Shown here piece after piece: positions 34,318 to 45,943 of a stretch of 64,000 bases of DNA. Position 1 is the stretch's first letter. Every line of letters starts with the position of its first letter. Origin of the DNA: Lycium barbarum (taxonomy: Eukaryota > Streptophyta > Magnoliopsida > Solanales > Solanaceae); NCBI RefSeq assembly GCF_019175385.1, contig NC_083337.1, positions 23,986,621 through 24,050,620 of the forward strand, given 5' to 3'. The position numbers and the translations under genes are program-made. The notes beneath the pieces were generated by a model, which was given only the letters and a program-made list of their open reading frames with translations, made no database searches and was not told the origin of the DNA.

Positions 34318-34460
34318 AGAACAGCCATGGCCATGAGCTGCCATGGCTGGACTGCTCTCTCACTCTCAAGATCATTCTCTTCTCTTTTTTTTTGGAATAG
34401 ATGGTGAATTCCATGGCCATGAGCTTGGACCTGCTGCCATGGCCATAGAGCCGAGAGCCT
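34318..34460 (-). repeat. GCCATGGC palindrome cluster
   Basis: Several GCCATGGC and CCATGGCCATG words lie here (first 34324-34331). Unlike in the other families, this cluster is downstream of the TATA-like box in element sense. The copy in the other LTR is at about 41705-41845, next to a run of 23 T (41761-41783). Confidence 0.65.
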
Positions 34461-34880
34461 CTCTCTCTCCCTCTAATTGATTTGTTGAAGATGTAATGAG
34501 ATAGTGCTATGCAATTGTCATCAAATAAGTATATATATGTTTTCCACAATGGTGACACATGTCCAGCCACATGACATGTGTCCCATTAACACCCACAACC
34601 AATCAGATTCAGCCACATGTCTTGGTGGGGCCCACTTAGTGCACTAATGAATTGATTAGTGATAATTAGTCTCTAATCCCCACTTAATAATTTAATCATG
34701 GTTAATTAATTCCTAATCTCCATTAATATTTCCATACCAAATAAAATTGCAAGCAAGTCGTGCACTTATTAGAATCGGGGATTAAAAGTCCTTGTCTCCT
34801 ATCCAAAAAGTAATCTTGTCCTTGGATTTATGTTGATTAACTTACGAATAATCCATCGTATAAAAATACAGGATATAACA

Positions 34881-34916
34881 TCCTTCCCCCCTTTAGAACA
34901 TTCGTCCTCGAATGTT
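34881..34916 (-). promoter_or_regulatory. LARD-like polypurine tract with adjacent hairpin
   Basis: In element sense AAAGGGGGGAAGGA precedes the LTR. AACATTCG (34897-34904) and CGAATGTT (34909-34916) enclose TCCT exactly as in E1 and E4. Confidence 0.8.
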
Positions 34917-37900
34917 GGACTGATTCTGAATTCCCAAAAGTTTCTTAGGTGTTCTCTTAGTTAATTATGCCCTTCACATACCTCTTTCGTTTGTCGATTC
35001 GCTTTAATTCATTATAACGCATTCCAGGTCTTTTACATAGTCATTCTTGTAATATCTCCTCTTTTTGTTTCTTCCCGAGGTAATTATTCCACGTCGTTAT
35101 CTTTGCTCTTCTCTTTATTTCATAGTTGGTTGTCAGCTGTATTTCGCGCTGTTCTGCTGAAGTGTTACTATCTTTCTTGTCTGCATACTGTTCAGTTGTA
35201 TTGTCACTGATTGTCTCAAACTTGTACTCATGGTGCACGTAGTCATAACTCGACTCTTTTTCTTTCCATACTTACTCCTTTAAGATGATGTATCATTTAC
35301 TTCACTTTTCCTTCTTATCATTAAACACAATCTTGTGACGCGTAGACATTCTCCATCGATTCATTAGACTTTAATATCCCTGGAGTATTGCATGCCTCTG
35401 GTAACCTGCAGACCCTTCACAGTTTCTACGAGTTAAACGAAATTTCCCAGAGGTGACATTTTTCCGCTCCAATCCTTGCTTCACCCCGTTGTTATAGCCC
35501 ATATTATGAAATCTTCAATATCATGTGTCACTTTCTGACTTTCTTTTAAAGGTATTTAACTTCCTGATCTCGATCTTTAGGGTCGGCTATTAATACATTG
35601 TCATCCCGAAACTTACTTGTTCTGATTGTCTTGGTTAAATCATTTCGTAATTTCCTTTAACCTAACTGGTAATACTTTAGGCATATTATCTCGTGTCGTT
35701 TCCCTATTTTTGACTCAAACTCTTCTATTGCCTCTTTACTCAAATTTGCTCTTAGTTTTCCTACCACGCACCCTATTGCAATCTTTACACAAGTATGTGT
35801 AAGTTCTCAAATCCGCCCGGGAAAATACCTTAGTGTTGCCTCGCTAGTCTCTATGCAAACCCTATATTCTTCTCGTATATCTCTCGATTGATATCAAGGC
35901 TCAACTATGGCTTTTTCCCTCGGTACTAATTATATCTCCGTAGTTTTACCTTAAACCAGCTTATACCTTTCTTTGATGTATCCGAAATATCGCAATCACA
36001 TTGTTGTTACCGAATTCTTACTCTTCTTATCCAGTACTCACTTAGTCTCGTTCTTAGTGTACAAGTATTCATAGGCTGCATAACTATTCCTGTACAATTT
36101 GTACAAAGTGCATTCAATCGGTCACAGTCTTTCCTCCTCTTAGTGTATTCTGCTCTACATATCTTATTGTACTAAAACTCACTTGCTGTCTATTTCGCCA
36201 TACTCTTTCCCCTTCCTCTATTCATCATTTGGTTTTCTCATATCCTTCTATGGGACATATTTCCTATCCTTTTTCCTTTGCTACTTATGTGTCACAATAT
36301 CATTAGCCAATAACTCCGTTGTCAACATCTTAACCTCTAATCCAGTACAGTCTTGCTATTCTTTATAACATCCTTTTAAGTTACTCGTCACCATTCTCTC
36401 GTCATATTCTTCCTTTTTATAAGCGTCCACCTTCTGATGTCATATTATCCAAGGTCTTTACCAATAATTCTCAACACTGTCTCAAATACTATCTTGACTA
36501 CTGTTCGTTTATCGCTGGCTCTCAGATCTTACCAACGCATTTCAGCATGAGATTTCACTTGAGGTTTGAGTATCCATATTGGGTATATTATAATGTCAAT
36601 TGTTTCCATCGGCACTTACTTTGCTTTCTCCCGCTTCCCCCCTTTGGGGTTATACTTATACCATATCCATGTCTTCCCTTTATTATTTATAACTTAGATT
36701 GCCCATGTACGAAACCTTAACACAATCACGAGACGATGAGAACTCTCGATATCTAGTACAAAATCTTATCTGATGGTTGGTACTCGAGTAATGTAATTAA
36801 TGTAGCAATTTGTCTGAAGCCACATTCCATTCATCCCAGTCAGTAATTAGGTAGTGCTTATCGTCGTTTCAAATTTTCCGTTCAGTAGCACTTACATTCT
36901 AATGATAAGTGTCCCAAGCTTTCTCATAACACTATCTTTATCCCAACGGATATCATCTGTTTCTTTTAATATATTTACAATACATCAGTTGTTTCGCAAA
37001 TCCGCAATCCTTGTCCTTTAAGGGTTTCGCTATTTCCAAGGTGAAGTCACGCACATGCAGTACTCCTTTATGCCTTATGCTCTTTCACCCCCGTTGTATA
37101 ACCAACGCTAACTCCTAACTTACCCAAAATCATATCAAATGCGTCTTAATAGTGGTCTTGTCTAATCACCTTCTCATCATACTATATCTTAAGTTCGTAG
37201 CTATATGTTTCCCTTTTATCCTATACTCATACTCAATTAGTTACGTCTGTCTCGGATGCTTCCTTTAGTATCCCTTTCATTTCTCCAGTCTATGTCCATC
37301 TTTTATTTTATGCACGAGGAATCTCATGCTACTCCTATACCCTTCGGAAAACATTATTTCTGCATAATCCCTTTCTCATTTTCAAAACACATTCTGTTCA
37401 TCCCTATTTGTTCTTATCGTACCAGTCATTTTTGGCACTTATTCTGTCTTGTTGCTCATTTCCCTTTAGGTTGGTCTTTTCACAATTCTGTCGCTTATAT
37501 TACTCATTTTCTCAGCTATACATGTCATAACACATTGCTACACTGTAATCCCACTCGCTTTTTTTTTATCCTCCTCTTTCTATTAACTCCTTCTCTTCCT
37601 GTACTCGCTTTCACTTTCCTTACCACTTGACTTTTATTCTGAATTTTCCCTATAGAACTTTGTAAGTCTTTCTTATTCGTTCTACATTTGCTTTTCCGTT
37701 TCACACTAATCACATTGTATCCTTCAGTTACTTCCTTGCTAGGCTTTACTCATTTCTATAGCAATCCTTATAGTATTCACATTACTTCCTGTTCGTAATC
37801 CATCGTATAACGTAACACTGCTTAATCGTATTCACGATTCTTACTATGTTTTAATTACACTCTGTGAACTAGGCGTACTTAACCCTTCACCCTGTCTGAT

Positions 37901-39269
37901 CAATCTTATCCTTAATATCTGACAAGCTGTCTTATCAATACCTTCATGATTTGGTATAACTCTTCCTCCTCTGTACTTTTGTCTCAGTCATATTACTATT
38001 CCTTTTAACTGTAACTCATCGTAATTTACCCCTACTTATCGGTTCACTCGATACCCCTATAAAATGTTTTGTTACGAGTTGCCACCTTTTTCTAAATCAT
38101 CCCTTAGTATCACAAGCCCTTCCAAATCATCCTAGCATTTCATCAACAACACATGAAATACATGTTCCTAGACAACCCACAAGTTTGAGTTTTCCTTCCA
38201 CAAATTCCATCTCCAATTAGTTGATTAAGAACTAATAAAATGTCACCATGAAACATTCTCCAGCCACCACCAGAAGAAAAACTAGAATCCGACAAGTACC
38301 ACAGGACTTCTAGTGCTTGATTCACATAGTTTACCCTCAGAGATTTTTTTTTTGGGTCATGAACGAACTATTTAGTTCACCAACTACTTGATGTGGGCTT
38401 TGTACACTTCCAATAAAGTGAAACTTGATTGCTGGGCATTTTTGCCCTTCAACGTGAGCCTTTTTCTAAGGTAAAATATGGTTGGAAAGTATTCTGGTCC
38501 GTTCAAATGAATTCTAAACTGTGCTACTCATATATGCTTTTTCGAAATAAAATTTCCCATGTAAGAATGGTGCCTCTTACGGATGACATGGAGAGTATCT
38601 CTTAAAGCGTTAATCCAACATAATAAATTCACTCTACCGGTATCAACTTTCAAGACATATTATGAACTTATATCTCGTTCTCTTCTCTTTCCTATTTCTG
38701 GGAAAATTTGGGCAGAGTTTCCTCTGTACTTCTTACTATCCCAAAACCTGCACGCAGGAAATACCAACTATGCCTCACAGGGCCAACATATATACATATA
38801 TATCATATCGTACCATAGCCACACAGGGCTCCCAATTTCAAGTAAAAGGTATAAAGGTGTCGGAACTTACCTCACATATCGCACCTCGAGACGTACCTGA
38901 TCCCTTGACGATCTGTTCTGTTATACTTTCCTATCCACCTTCTCTTTCGTCCTCCAACTTTACATTTCAATCATATTTCAATATTCTTACCTTACCCGAC
39001 ATGCCTCTTTCGCATCGTGGCTTACTTGTGTACTGTGTAGCTTCTAATATTATCAGTCACTTTCTTCTGTTGATGTCGTTCTTCAGCTGAAATCAAAGGT
39101 TAGTATAAGGAATTTCATTTCCTATGGCTGGGCTCTATCGCACGATCTAAGATAAGAAGGAAGGATAACATCCTAAATGTCCTGTAGCTTCCTGTTTATA
39201 GATGTGGTGCACAACACACCGATAAACAAGACTCTACTAGACACGGCCTGTAGACACTCCGAGGACGAA
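34917..39269. other. LARD-like interior without recognisable genes
   Basis: About 4.35 kb, pyrimidine-rich on the plus strand. No gag, RT or integrase motif is found on either strand and the longest ORFs are short. The stretch 38690-38870 resembles the E1 region just inside its PPT (GAGTTTCCYCTGTA, CACAGGGC). The last ~200 bases before the PBS resemble the E1 leader (TCTATCGCACGAT, CTTCCTGTTTATA, CAAGACTCTACTAGACACGG). The rest is unassigned. Confidence 0.7.
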
Positions 39270-39283
39270 CTGCTCTGATACCA
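39270..39283 (-). promoter_or_regulatory. LARD-like primer binding site (initiator tRNA-Met)
   Basis: In element sense it reads TGGTATCAGAGCAG, four bases inside the 5' LTR. It is identical to E1. Confidence 0.92.
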
Positions 39284-39287
39284 CTTT

Positions 39288-42270
39288 TGTCACGACCCAA
39301 CCCCGTAGGCCGTGACTAGTGCCCGAACTGGACACTCGTGTACACACCTGTTATCTATAATCCATCCGCAACTAAACATAATATGGAACTTATAAAAACT
39401 AAACTTTGTCTCGAAACTGTCACATATGTATATCAAGGCCATCTGTCTCCTGAGGAGTCACAACCATCAAAAGATAACATAGTACAAGGGCCGACAAGGC
39501 TGTCATAACGTATGGGAACGTCCCAACTATACATACGCAAGCCGACAAGTCTGCCACTACATATAACATCCCAAAATATGTATATACGCAAGCCGACAAG
39601 GCTGCCACTACGAATGGGAACGTCCCAAAATATAAGTCATGCTAACACTGTCGAACAACATCTATATACAACCCACACATATGTCTACAGACCTTTAAGA
39701 GTATCAACAGTAACATATGACGAGACAGGGCCCCGCCGTACCCCTGGAAAAACATGTATATACATCAAAGGATCTGTATCAAAAGTCTGGGCTCCGAGAC
39801 AATGGAGCACTCCAAGACAACTGAATAAAAGTCCTAAGCTGGCGGATCACCAAAGCGAGTATCTGCACCTGCGGGCATGAAACGCAGCCCCCCGAAGAAA
39901 GGGGGTCAGTACGAGATATGTACTGAGTATATAAAGCATGAAATACAATATGAAGGATCATAACTGAAGTAGAGATTACCAGAAATAAGTATAATAATCA
40001 AGAAATCACTGTACCTGTGCCTTACGAAACAAAATCATGCATATCATTATCATATACCGTACCCGGCCCATTATGGGACTCGGTGCCATAATCACATCAT
40101 CATATACATATACCGTACCCGACCTTCTAGTAAGGGACTCAGTGAATAAAGTCGTATACACGTATATCGTACCCGGCCCATCATGGGACTCGGTGCCATA
40201 ATCATATCATCGTATTATCACATCATCATATCATCTTATCATCATATAACGTACCCGGCCCTCCAGTGAGGGACTCGGTGAATAATGTAGTGACACTGTG
40301 CACGATAACATACCCGGCCCGGGACTCGGTGAAAGATATGACAACAGTATGCACGAGCAGAATAGTGAGTAACCATATGTAGTTAAATCATCATCTGAGA
40401 CTCGATAGACAAGTAGACAAGCTAACATTCGAGTGTCAAAGCGATAGTCATTTTAAGTACTCTTTAAATATCATTATGGACTATATCAAAGGGAGCCTCA
40501 AGAATCATAGACATGTATCGAGATAATGTGAAATAACTTATGAAGTCAGAGACATTAGTCATCATAGAGCCTTTAGGAATAGAAACTTATACATTCGATT
40601 TCACTATCCAACATATAGAAATCTTGAGGGCAGTAGCTTAACTACTTTAAAAGTTCTAATATCAAGAAGTGAATAAGAATCACGAATCATATTCGGAACT
40701 TATGAATGGAATTACCCCAAAGCTCATATCATTCATCACTTACGTCGACGACATGCCAAAAGAAAGAAGGGATAGGCTTTACATACCTTTAGCGCTTATT
40801 CGCAGCACAACACGTATACGCTGCCCAGTCATGTCTCACCCTATATTAAGACGTCAAGAACTATGGTTAAGCTACAGGGAGATTCAAAACGTATCCCAAC
40901 GTTAGCAACTCCTTTCTAGATAATTTAGACGACGGTTTCCTTACATTCAAACCGATTACATAATAGTTAAGCCAACACCAATAACTATACGTTAAAGTAT
41001 TATACCGAAGCTATTCAAGGCAGATTCGAGAACACTCCAAACAGTTCACACAACATTCCAAACAGCTCACATTCACAACATTCGATAACAATCCACATAC
41101 GACTACGACATATTCAAGTTATTCTTAATGATCCATAGTCATAACATTTTCATCTAAACAACCCTATAACAGCCCAACCAACACACAACACAACGTATAA
41201 TCTTAATTATCATTAATCTTCCAAGGCTCAACAAGAACAACAACAACACATCAAACTGCCCTTAACTAGCAGCGTAAGGATGCCCGATAACCTCACGAAC
41301 GTCCACGAAAAAATTTAACTTCAACTTTAACCATTAAATACCTTCATTCTCATTATAATATCCATAACAACAACAATCAAAATACTAAGTAAAATCAGTT
41401 CATCATTTTTACACAAAACAGCCCCTACGGCTTCAACAATACTCCAACATCAACATACATGATTTCATACCTCCAATTCACATTTACACATTCACAACAC
41501 GTCCAAACTCATCCTAAAACATATAGAAAATGATCAACTCTTACCTTAACAAATTGGCTCCTAAATTTGTTGAATTTGGCAACTTCAATTAATAACCACT
41601 CTTGCTGCCCTCAATGCTCAATTCACGTTGCTACCACCTTCCAAGGTTGGAATATCTTGAAAGATTAATTTTCTTCATCAAGAACACAAGCTTGCTCAAG
41701 AACAGCCATAGTCGGGAGCTGCCATGGCTGGACTGCTCTCTCACTCTCAAGATCATTCTCTTTTTTTTTTTTTTTTTTTTTTTGGAATAGATGGTGAATG
41801 CCATGGCCATGAGCTTGGAGCTGCTGCCATGGCCATGGAGCCGAGAGCCTCTCTCTCTCCCTCTAATTCATTTGTTGAAGATGAAATGAGATAGTGTTAT
41901 GCAATTGTCATCAAATAAGTATATATATGCTGTCCACAATGGTGACACTTGTCCAGCCACATGACATGTGTCCCATTAACACCCACAACCAATCAGATTC
42001 AGCCACATGTCTTGGTGGGGCCCACTTAGTGCACTAATGACTTGATTAGTGATAATTAGTCTCTAATCCCCACTTAATAATTTAATCATGGTTAATTAAT
42101 CCCTAATATCCATTAATATTTCCATACCAAATAAAATTGCAAGCAAGTCGTGCACTTATTAAAATCGGGGATTAAAAGTCCTTGTCTCCTATCCAAAAAG
42201 TAATCTTGTCCTTGGATTTATGTTGATTAACTTAGGAATAATCCGTCGTATAAAAATACGGGATATAACA
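39288..42270 (-). repeat. LARD-like 5' LTR
   Basis: It is the second copy of 31937-34880, with a short local duplication near 41040-41080 and a longer T run. It keeps TGTCACGACCC, which the other copy has lost. Confidence 0.93.
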
Positions 42271-42275
42271 CATAA
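42271..42275. repeat. Target-site duplication CATAA, right copy
   Basis: It matches 31932-31936. Confidence 0.93.
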
Positions 42276-42522
42276 CTCCTTATATGCTAGGAGATACACA
42301 TCCCTCAAGTTGGACAAAAAATCATGTCTAGAATTTTGCCAAATTTTTCCAAAGTTTCAACAAACATGATTTCTTCGATTCGCTTGATCCCAAAACCTTT
42401 AGATACTCACTTAAGACTTGTTAGAGGTATTCCTCAACCTTATAGGAATTCCATTACCCCTCTGAGCTTATACTAGTTCACTTATGACACAAACAACACA
42501 AATTGTTTTACGAGGTGTAACA
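42276..42522 (-). repeat. E4 5' LTR (family B), piece 3
   Basis: It is the outer end of LTR B, closing with GAGGTGTAACA on the plus strand. With pieces 1 and 2 it gives an LTR of about 2.1 kb. No duplicate of its right flank (AGTAC) is found at the left end of E4. Confidence 0.78.
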
Positions 42523-42551
42523 AGTACATAGGTCATAGTGAAACTAAAAAT

Positions 42552-42564
42552 TGGTATCAGAGCT
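42552..42564 (+). promoter_or_regulatory. Primer binding site of a plus-strand copia-type element
   Basis: TGGTATCAGAGCT, the initiator tRNA-Met complement, is followed after about 40 bases by a copia-type gag start. The LTR that should precede it is absent; LTR B ends 29 bases upstream. Confidence 0.75.
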
Positions 42565-42604
42565 AATATATTTATATAAAGGCTAGAACCTTAAAATATT
42601 AGAG

Positions 42605-43570
42605 ATGGTCGCACCTCCTGGAGTTCAAGAAGGTTAATTAAGAACAAGAACATCATTCTTTAATGAAAAATATTACGGCTGGTCAAAAGCAAGGATGGAA
42701 AACTTCATAATTGTGAAGTCTTGAATTATGTAACATCATTATGAGTGGTCCTATAGTTTCTATGACCACATATGATAAAGGCAATAAAGATTTTCCCAAG
42801 GGGAGAGAAGACTACACTAATGATAAGGACATTCAGGTCATCCAAAAGAATGCCCACACAAAGAAACTACTTGTTTTCGGCATTGAACCTGATGAATAGA
42901 GCAGAATATTTTCATGTACAACTGCCATTGAAGTGTGGGAAAGCTATCAAACCATACATGGAGGAACTAGTCAGGTCTACGAGTCTAAGATTGCCCTATT
43001 AAATAGGATGTATGAGTTATTCAAGATGAATGAAGGAGAATTCCTTCAAGAAATGTTCAATAGGTTCACACATATAACAAATGAACTAAGCTCTATTGAG
43101 GTTATTATTCCTCAAGGAAGAAGCATTGAAAAACTTCTTGATATATTACCTCACTTTTGGAAGAGAAAAGATAATGCTATTATAAAGGCAAAGGATCCGG
43201 AGACAATGACTATGAAAGAACTCATGGGGAACTTGAAAACCGATAAGGTGAGGAAGCTCATAATTCAAAAGAATAGTCCTCCAAGCAGAGATATGAACCT
43301 AGTCCTCACAGCTACCCGACATGAAAAATGAGGAAGACATTGCCCAACTCACCATAAGGTTTCAAAAATTTATTAGGAGGGGAGACTACCTAAATAGAGC
43401 AAGCACCTCAAGACTAAGATGATGTGACAGAAGCACTCAAGAAGGATGCTTTAGATGTAGGAGGTTAGACCACTTCGTTAGAGAATGTCCAGAAGGAGAA
43501 GATGATGGGAGAAGGAATGATCCTGAAAGAAGAAGAGAGGAACCCTATAAGCAAGTTGTGAAAACATGGT
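42605..43570 (+). pseudogene. Copia-type gag remnant
   Basis: It starts MVAPPGVQEG and continues with YYGWSKARMENFI, the usual gag opening of plant Ty1/copia elements. It then shows IEVWESYQTIHGGTSQV, SKIALLNRMYELFKM and LMGNLKTDKVRK (UBN2-type capsid domain). A CCHC knuckle (C-FR-C-RRLD-H-FVRE-C) is encoded at about 43447-43490 in another frame. Stops and frameshifts break it, and protease, integrase and RT are missing. Confidence 0.85.
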
Positions 43571-45780
43571 AAGTATGCCAATAACCTATTACAACCAATT
43601 AGTTAAGTTACTAAAGCAAAAAGTAAAGTGAAAACACGATATATCCATAAAAAGTTTATATAATAATCAAAATGCGGGAAACACAACCCAAGACCACCCA
43701 AACTGGTCTCATATGTAAAAGAGCTATTATTTGTATCAATACATGTCTAAATGATTAAAAAACACAGAAAAGCATAAAATATATAGAGGGAGGTGGTGTT
43801 GTGGATCAGCCAATCAGCTCATCACGATCTCTAAAAGGGAAAGCCTTAGACTCAGTAAGCTCTACGGGACCCACTTGTGCTCGGTAAGAAATCTGCATCA
43901 CAAAGAATGCAGCAAGTATAGTATGAGTATGAGAAACACGTGTACTCAACATATCTTGCAGACCGACAATGAAGAATTAGTGACGACGTTAAAAAGAAAA
44001 GTCTCATTTTAACCTGGTCCGGCTTACCTTACTTCGGATCGTTCAATTAACACGGTAGCGAATAAATCAGACATCAAGTAATCAATTAAAGATATGCCAT
44101 GCAATGCAATTAAATGTCATCCAAGGCCACTTACTTTCCATAACCTGTGTATACACGGAGCTCCATTGAACTATTTGGGAGACGTGACCTATAGGGGACT
44201 CCTGAGGTCCATAGACTTGGCACAGACGATCTAAGCGTACTTTCAAATAATCCCAGCACAGACTATCTCTATGTGCTCAAACCTATACTCATATTCAGTC
44301 ACATATCAATGTATGGTATGTCAAAAATATCATAGTAAGAGAATATTGAACATGTCCTCTTTTCCACTTTTAATTTTAGTGATTTCATGCATCTAAATTA
44401 TGACCATAGGCAGATCATATTTACACAACTACCTCGATTATCGTAAGTATACGGGTAGAATGAAGTGATAAGTGCACATAAACAAGCAAAGAATCATGTA
44501 ACTACCATATAATGTCCACATGTTTTGATATTTTGGGATTACAATCTGTAACTGCACAATTACATTCTTTTCCATACATGGCACCGATACTTGTACCAAT
44601 TCTCGTCACACCATGAGTACTAGAACCCCTTATTTCTCTCTTATCCCTTAATATTATCATTTTTAATCTGTACTTATCAAAAACATTCCTCACCGAAGTC
44701 TAGAAAGTCTTAACATACCTCGAGATCAAGTAAATGAATCACAAAAGTGTCATTCTCCTTCCAAAGTGCCTCAGAATGATCCCAATCTATCAAATATGAA
44801 ATGTACATAAGTAAACGAGTCCGTAGACACCAAAAATTCAACCCAAAAGTCAAACCCTAGCCTCCAAGGATGATGACACTAGATATTAGCTGAAGCCAAA
44901 ACTCTCTAACACCGTGTTTGGCGGATTTAACCCTTGGAACTCATTCAGAACCCCTTGACAAAAACCAAATATGGATTTTGGTCATAAAATACACTACGAA
45001 CCTGCCCAAACACTCAAAATGCTGACCCAGGATCGTCTTGACCTTGGTCAATTGTAATTCCTTTACTTAACTAGTTTCTCCACCAAAGGTCCAAATCATC
45101 GAAGCTCCTCGAGATCCGAACCAACTACTCGACTAAGTAATAAATCACGTTTCGTACCTCATGGAATTGAAGAAATTCTGATTCGACTTCGTTAACCTCC
45201 GATGTTGACTTGGTCAGACATTTTCATTTTCTTAACTTAAGAACTTCCAGTTTTACTATTTCTTCTCTGCTACTCTCCTGATTACCTTGGGAACCATGCT
45301 ACCCATTCCCGCAAGTCAAGAATATCATTTTAAAGATACGGGAAGGGTATTTTGGTGAAAAATAGTCCAAAATCTAATTATATTCAATAATGAGCATTAT
45401 TTGCTGCTTATAATGACTAGTACATTTAGCCTTAATTAAATGAATGTGCGTTTTTGGTTCATTCAGATTGAAAAGCTGTTACATTTATTTGTGCATAGAA
45501 TTTCATTAATTACCCTTAGATATGAATTAACAATACATACTTAATATAAGTCTTGGTTAATTAAATGATGTAGTGATTAATTACTTACTAATTTTAAGAA
45601 TGCAGATTCACAACAAAGAGGATCAAAAGTGCACATTTTGAAATTTAAAAATACTTAGACATCTATCCGAAGGATGAAATAAAAATTTGATGATATTTGA
45701 GGGATTAAAGCGCAAATTTCCCCATTGAATAGTTCAAGAAGGATAAATAAAATGCAAGAGACCGGAGAAAGTGGAACAAC
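43571..45780. other. Unassigned, probably decayed LTR
   Basis: No coding region is recognised. 43800-43970 has wording like the middle of a plant LTR (CTCGGTAAGAAATCTGCATC, GCAGCAAGTATAGTATGAGTATGAG). 45200-45700 is A/T-rich. It is probably an old LTR and intergenic DNA upstream of the C2 gene. Confidence 0.35.
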
Positions 45781-45792
45781 CAAAGTAATGAC

Positions 45793-45798
45793 CACGTG
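45793..45798 (+). promoter_or_regulatory. G-box (CACGTG) upstream of C2 gene
   Basis: CCACGTGG at 45792-45799 is the core site for bZIP and bHLH factors, often linked to abscisic acid or light response. It is 26 bases upstream of the TATA box. Regulation through it is inferred from position only. Confidence 0.5.
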
Positions 45799-45823
45799 GT
45801 TTGTATTTATTGGAGTACTAAAC

Positions 45824-45830
45824 TATAAAT
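45824..45830 (+). promoter_or_regulatory. TATA box of C2 gene
   Basis: TATAAAT lies about 120 bases upstream of the ATG at 45944, leaving a leader of roughly 85-90 bases. Confidence 0.6.
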
Positions 45831-45943
45831 TGAGCAGGCCTACATGACATTATTCAGAACAGTAAACTGATTTGAATTGAAGCCTTTTCGATATCTTCCC
45901 ATTATTTTGTTCTATCTTTATTAACGTGAGTCCGATTCAAAAG

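Larger units (their letters stand above)
31937..34880 (-). repeat. LARD-like 3' LTR
   Basis: It has TGTCACGATAC...GGATATAACA ends. In element sense: TATA-like TATATATAC (about 34530-34542), GCCATGGC palindromes (34318-34460), a five-unit CCCG hairpin array (32705-32975) and the hairpin block (32369-32573). Direct repeats of a ~60-base unit containing GCCGACAAGGC lie at 32135-32260. Confidence 0.93.
31937..42270 (-). mobile_element. LARD-like non-autonomous LTR element
   Basis: The element is 10.3 kb with LTRs of 2944 (31937-34880) and 2983 bases (39288-42270), tRNA-Met PBS, PPT and a perfect CATAA target duplication. The 4.4-kb interior has no recognisable gag or pol. The PPT hairpin and the region next to the PBS are shared with E1, so a Tekay-type element probably supplied its proteins. 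The LTRs differ at about 10 of the first 290 bases, similar to E1. Confidence 0.9.
11931..42522 (-). mobile_element. E4: Tekay-type gypsy element with two unlike LTRs and nested insertions
   Basis: In element sense: 5' LTR (family B, in three pieces between 17799 and 42522), tRNA-Met PBS (17781-17794), shortened gag-pol (14450-17570), PPT (14226-14238), 3' LTR (family X, 11931-14225). The two LTRs are not alignable over most of their length. The flanking five bases (GGCAT left, AGTAC right) do not match. I infer recombination between two elements. An Athila-type and a LARD-like element are nested in the B LTR; without them E4 is about 8 kb. Confidence 0.75.

Noticed and set aside
37256..37630. 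124-codon plus-strand ORF in the LARD-like interior
   Set aside because: It reads the antisense strand of the element, has pyrimidine-driven Phe/Leu/Ser composition and no recognisable motif.
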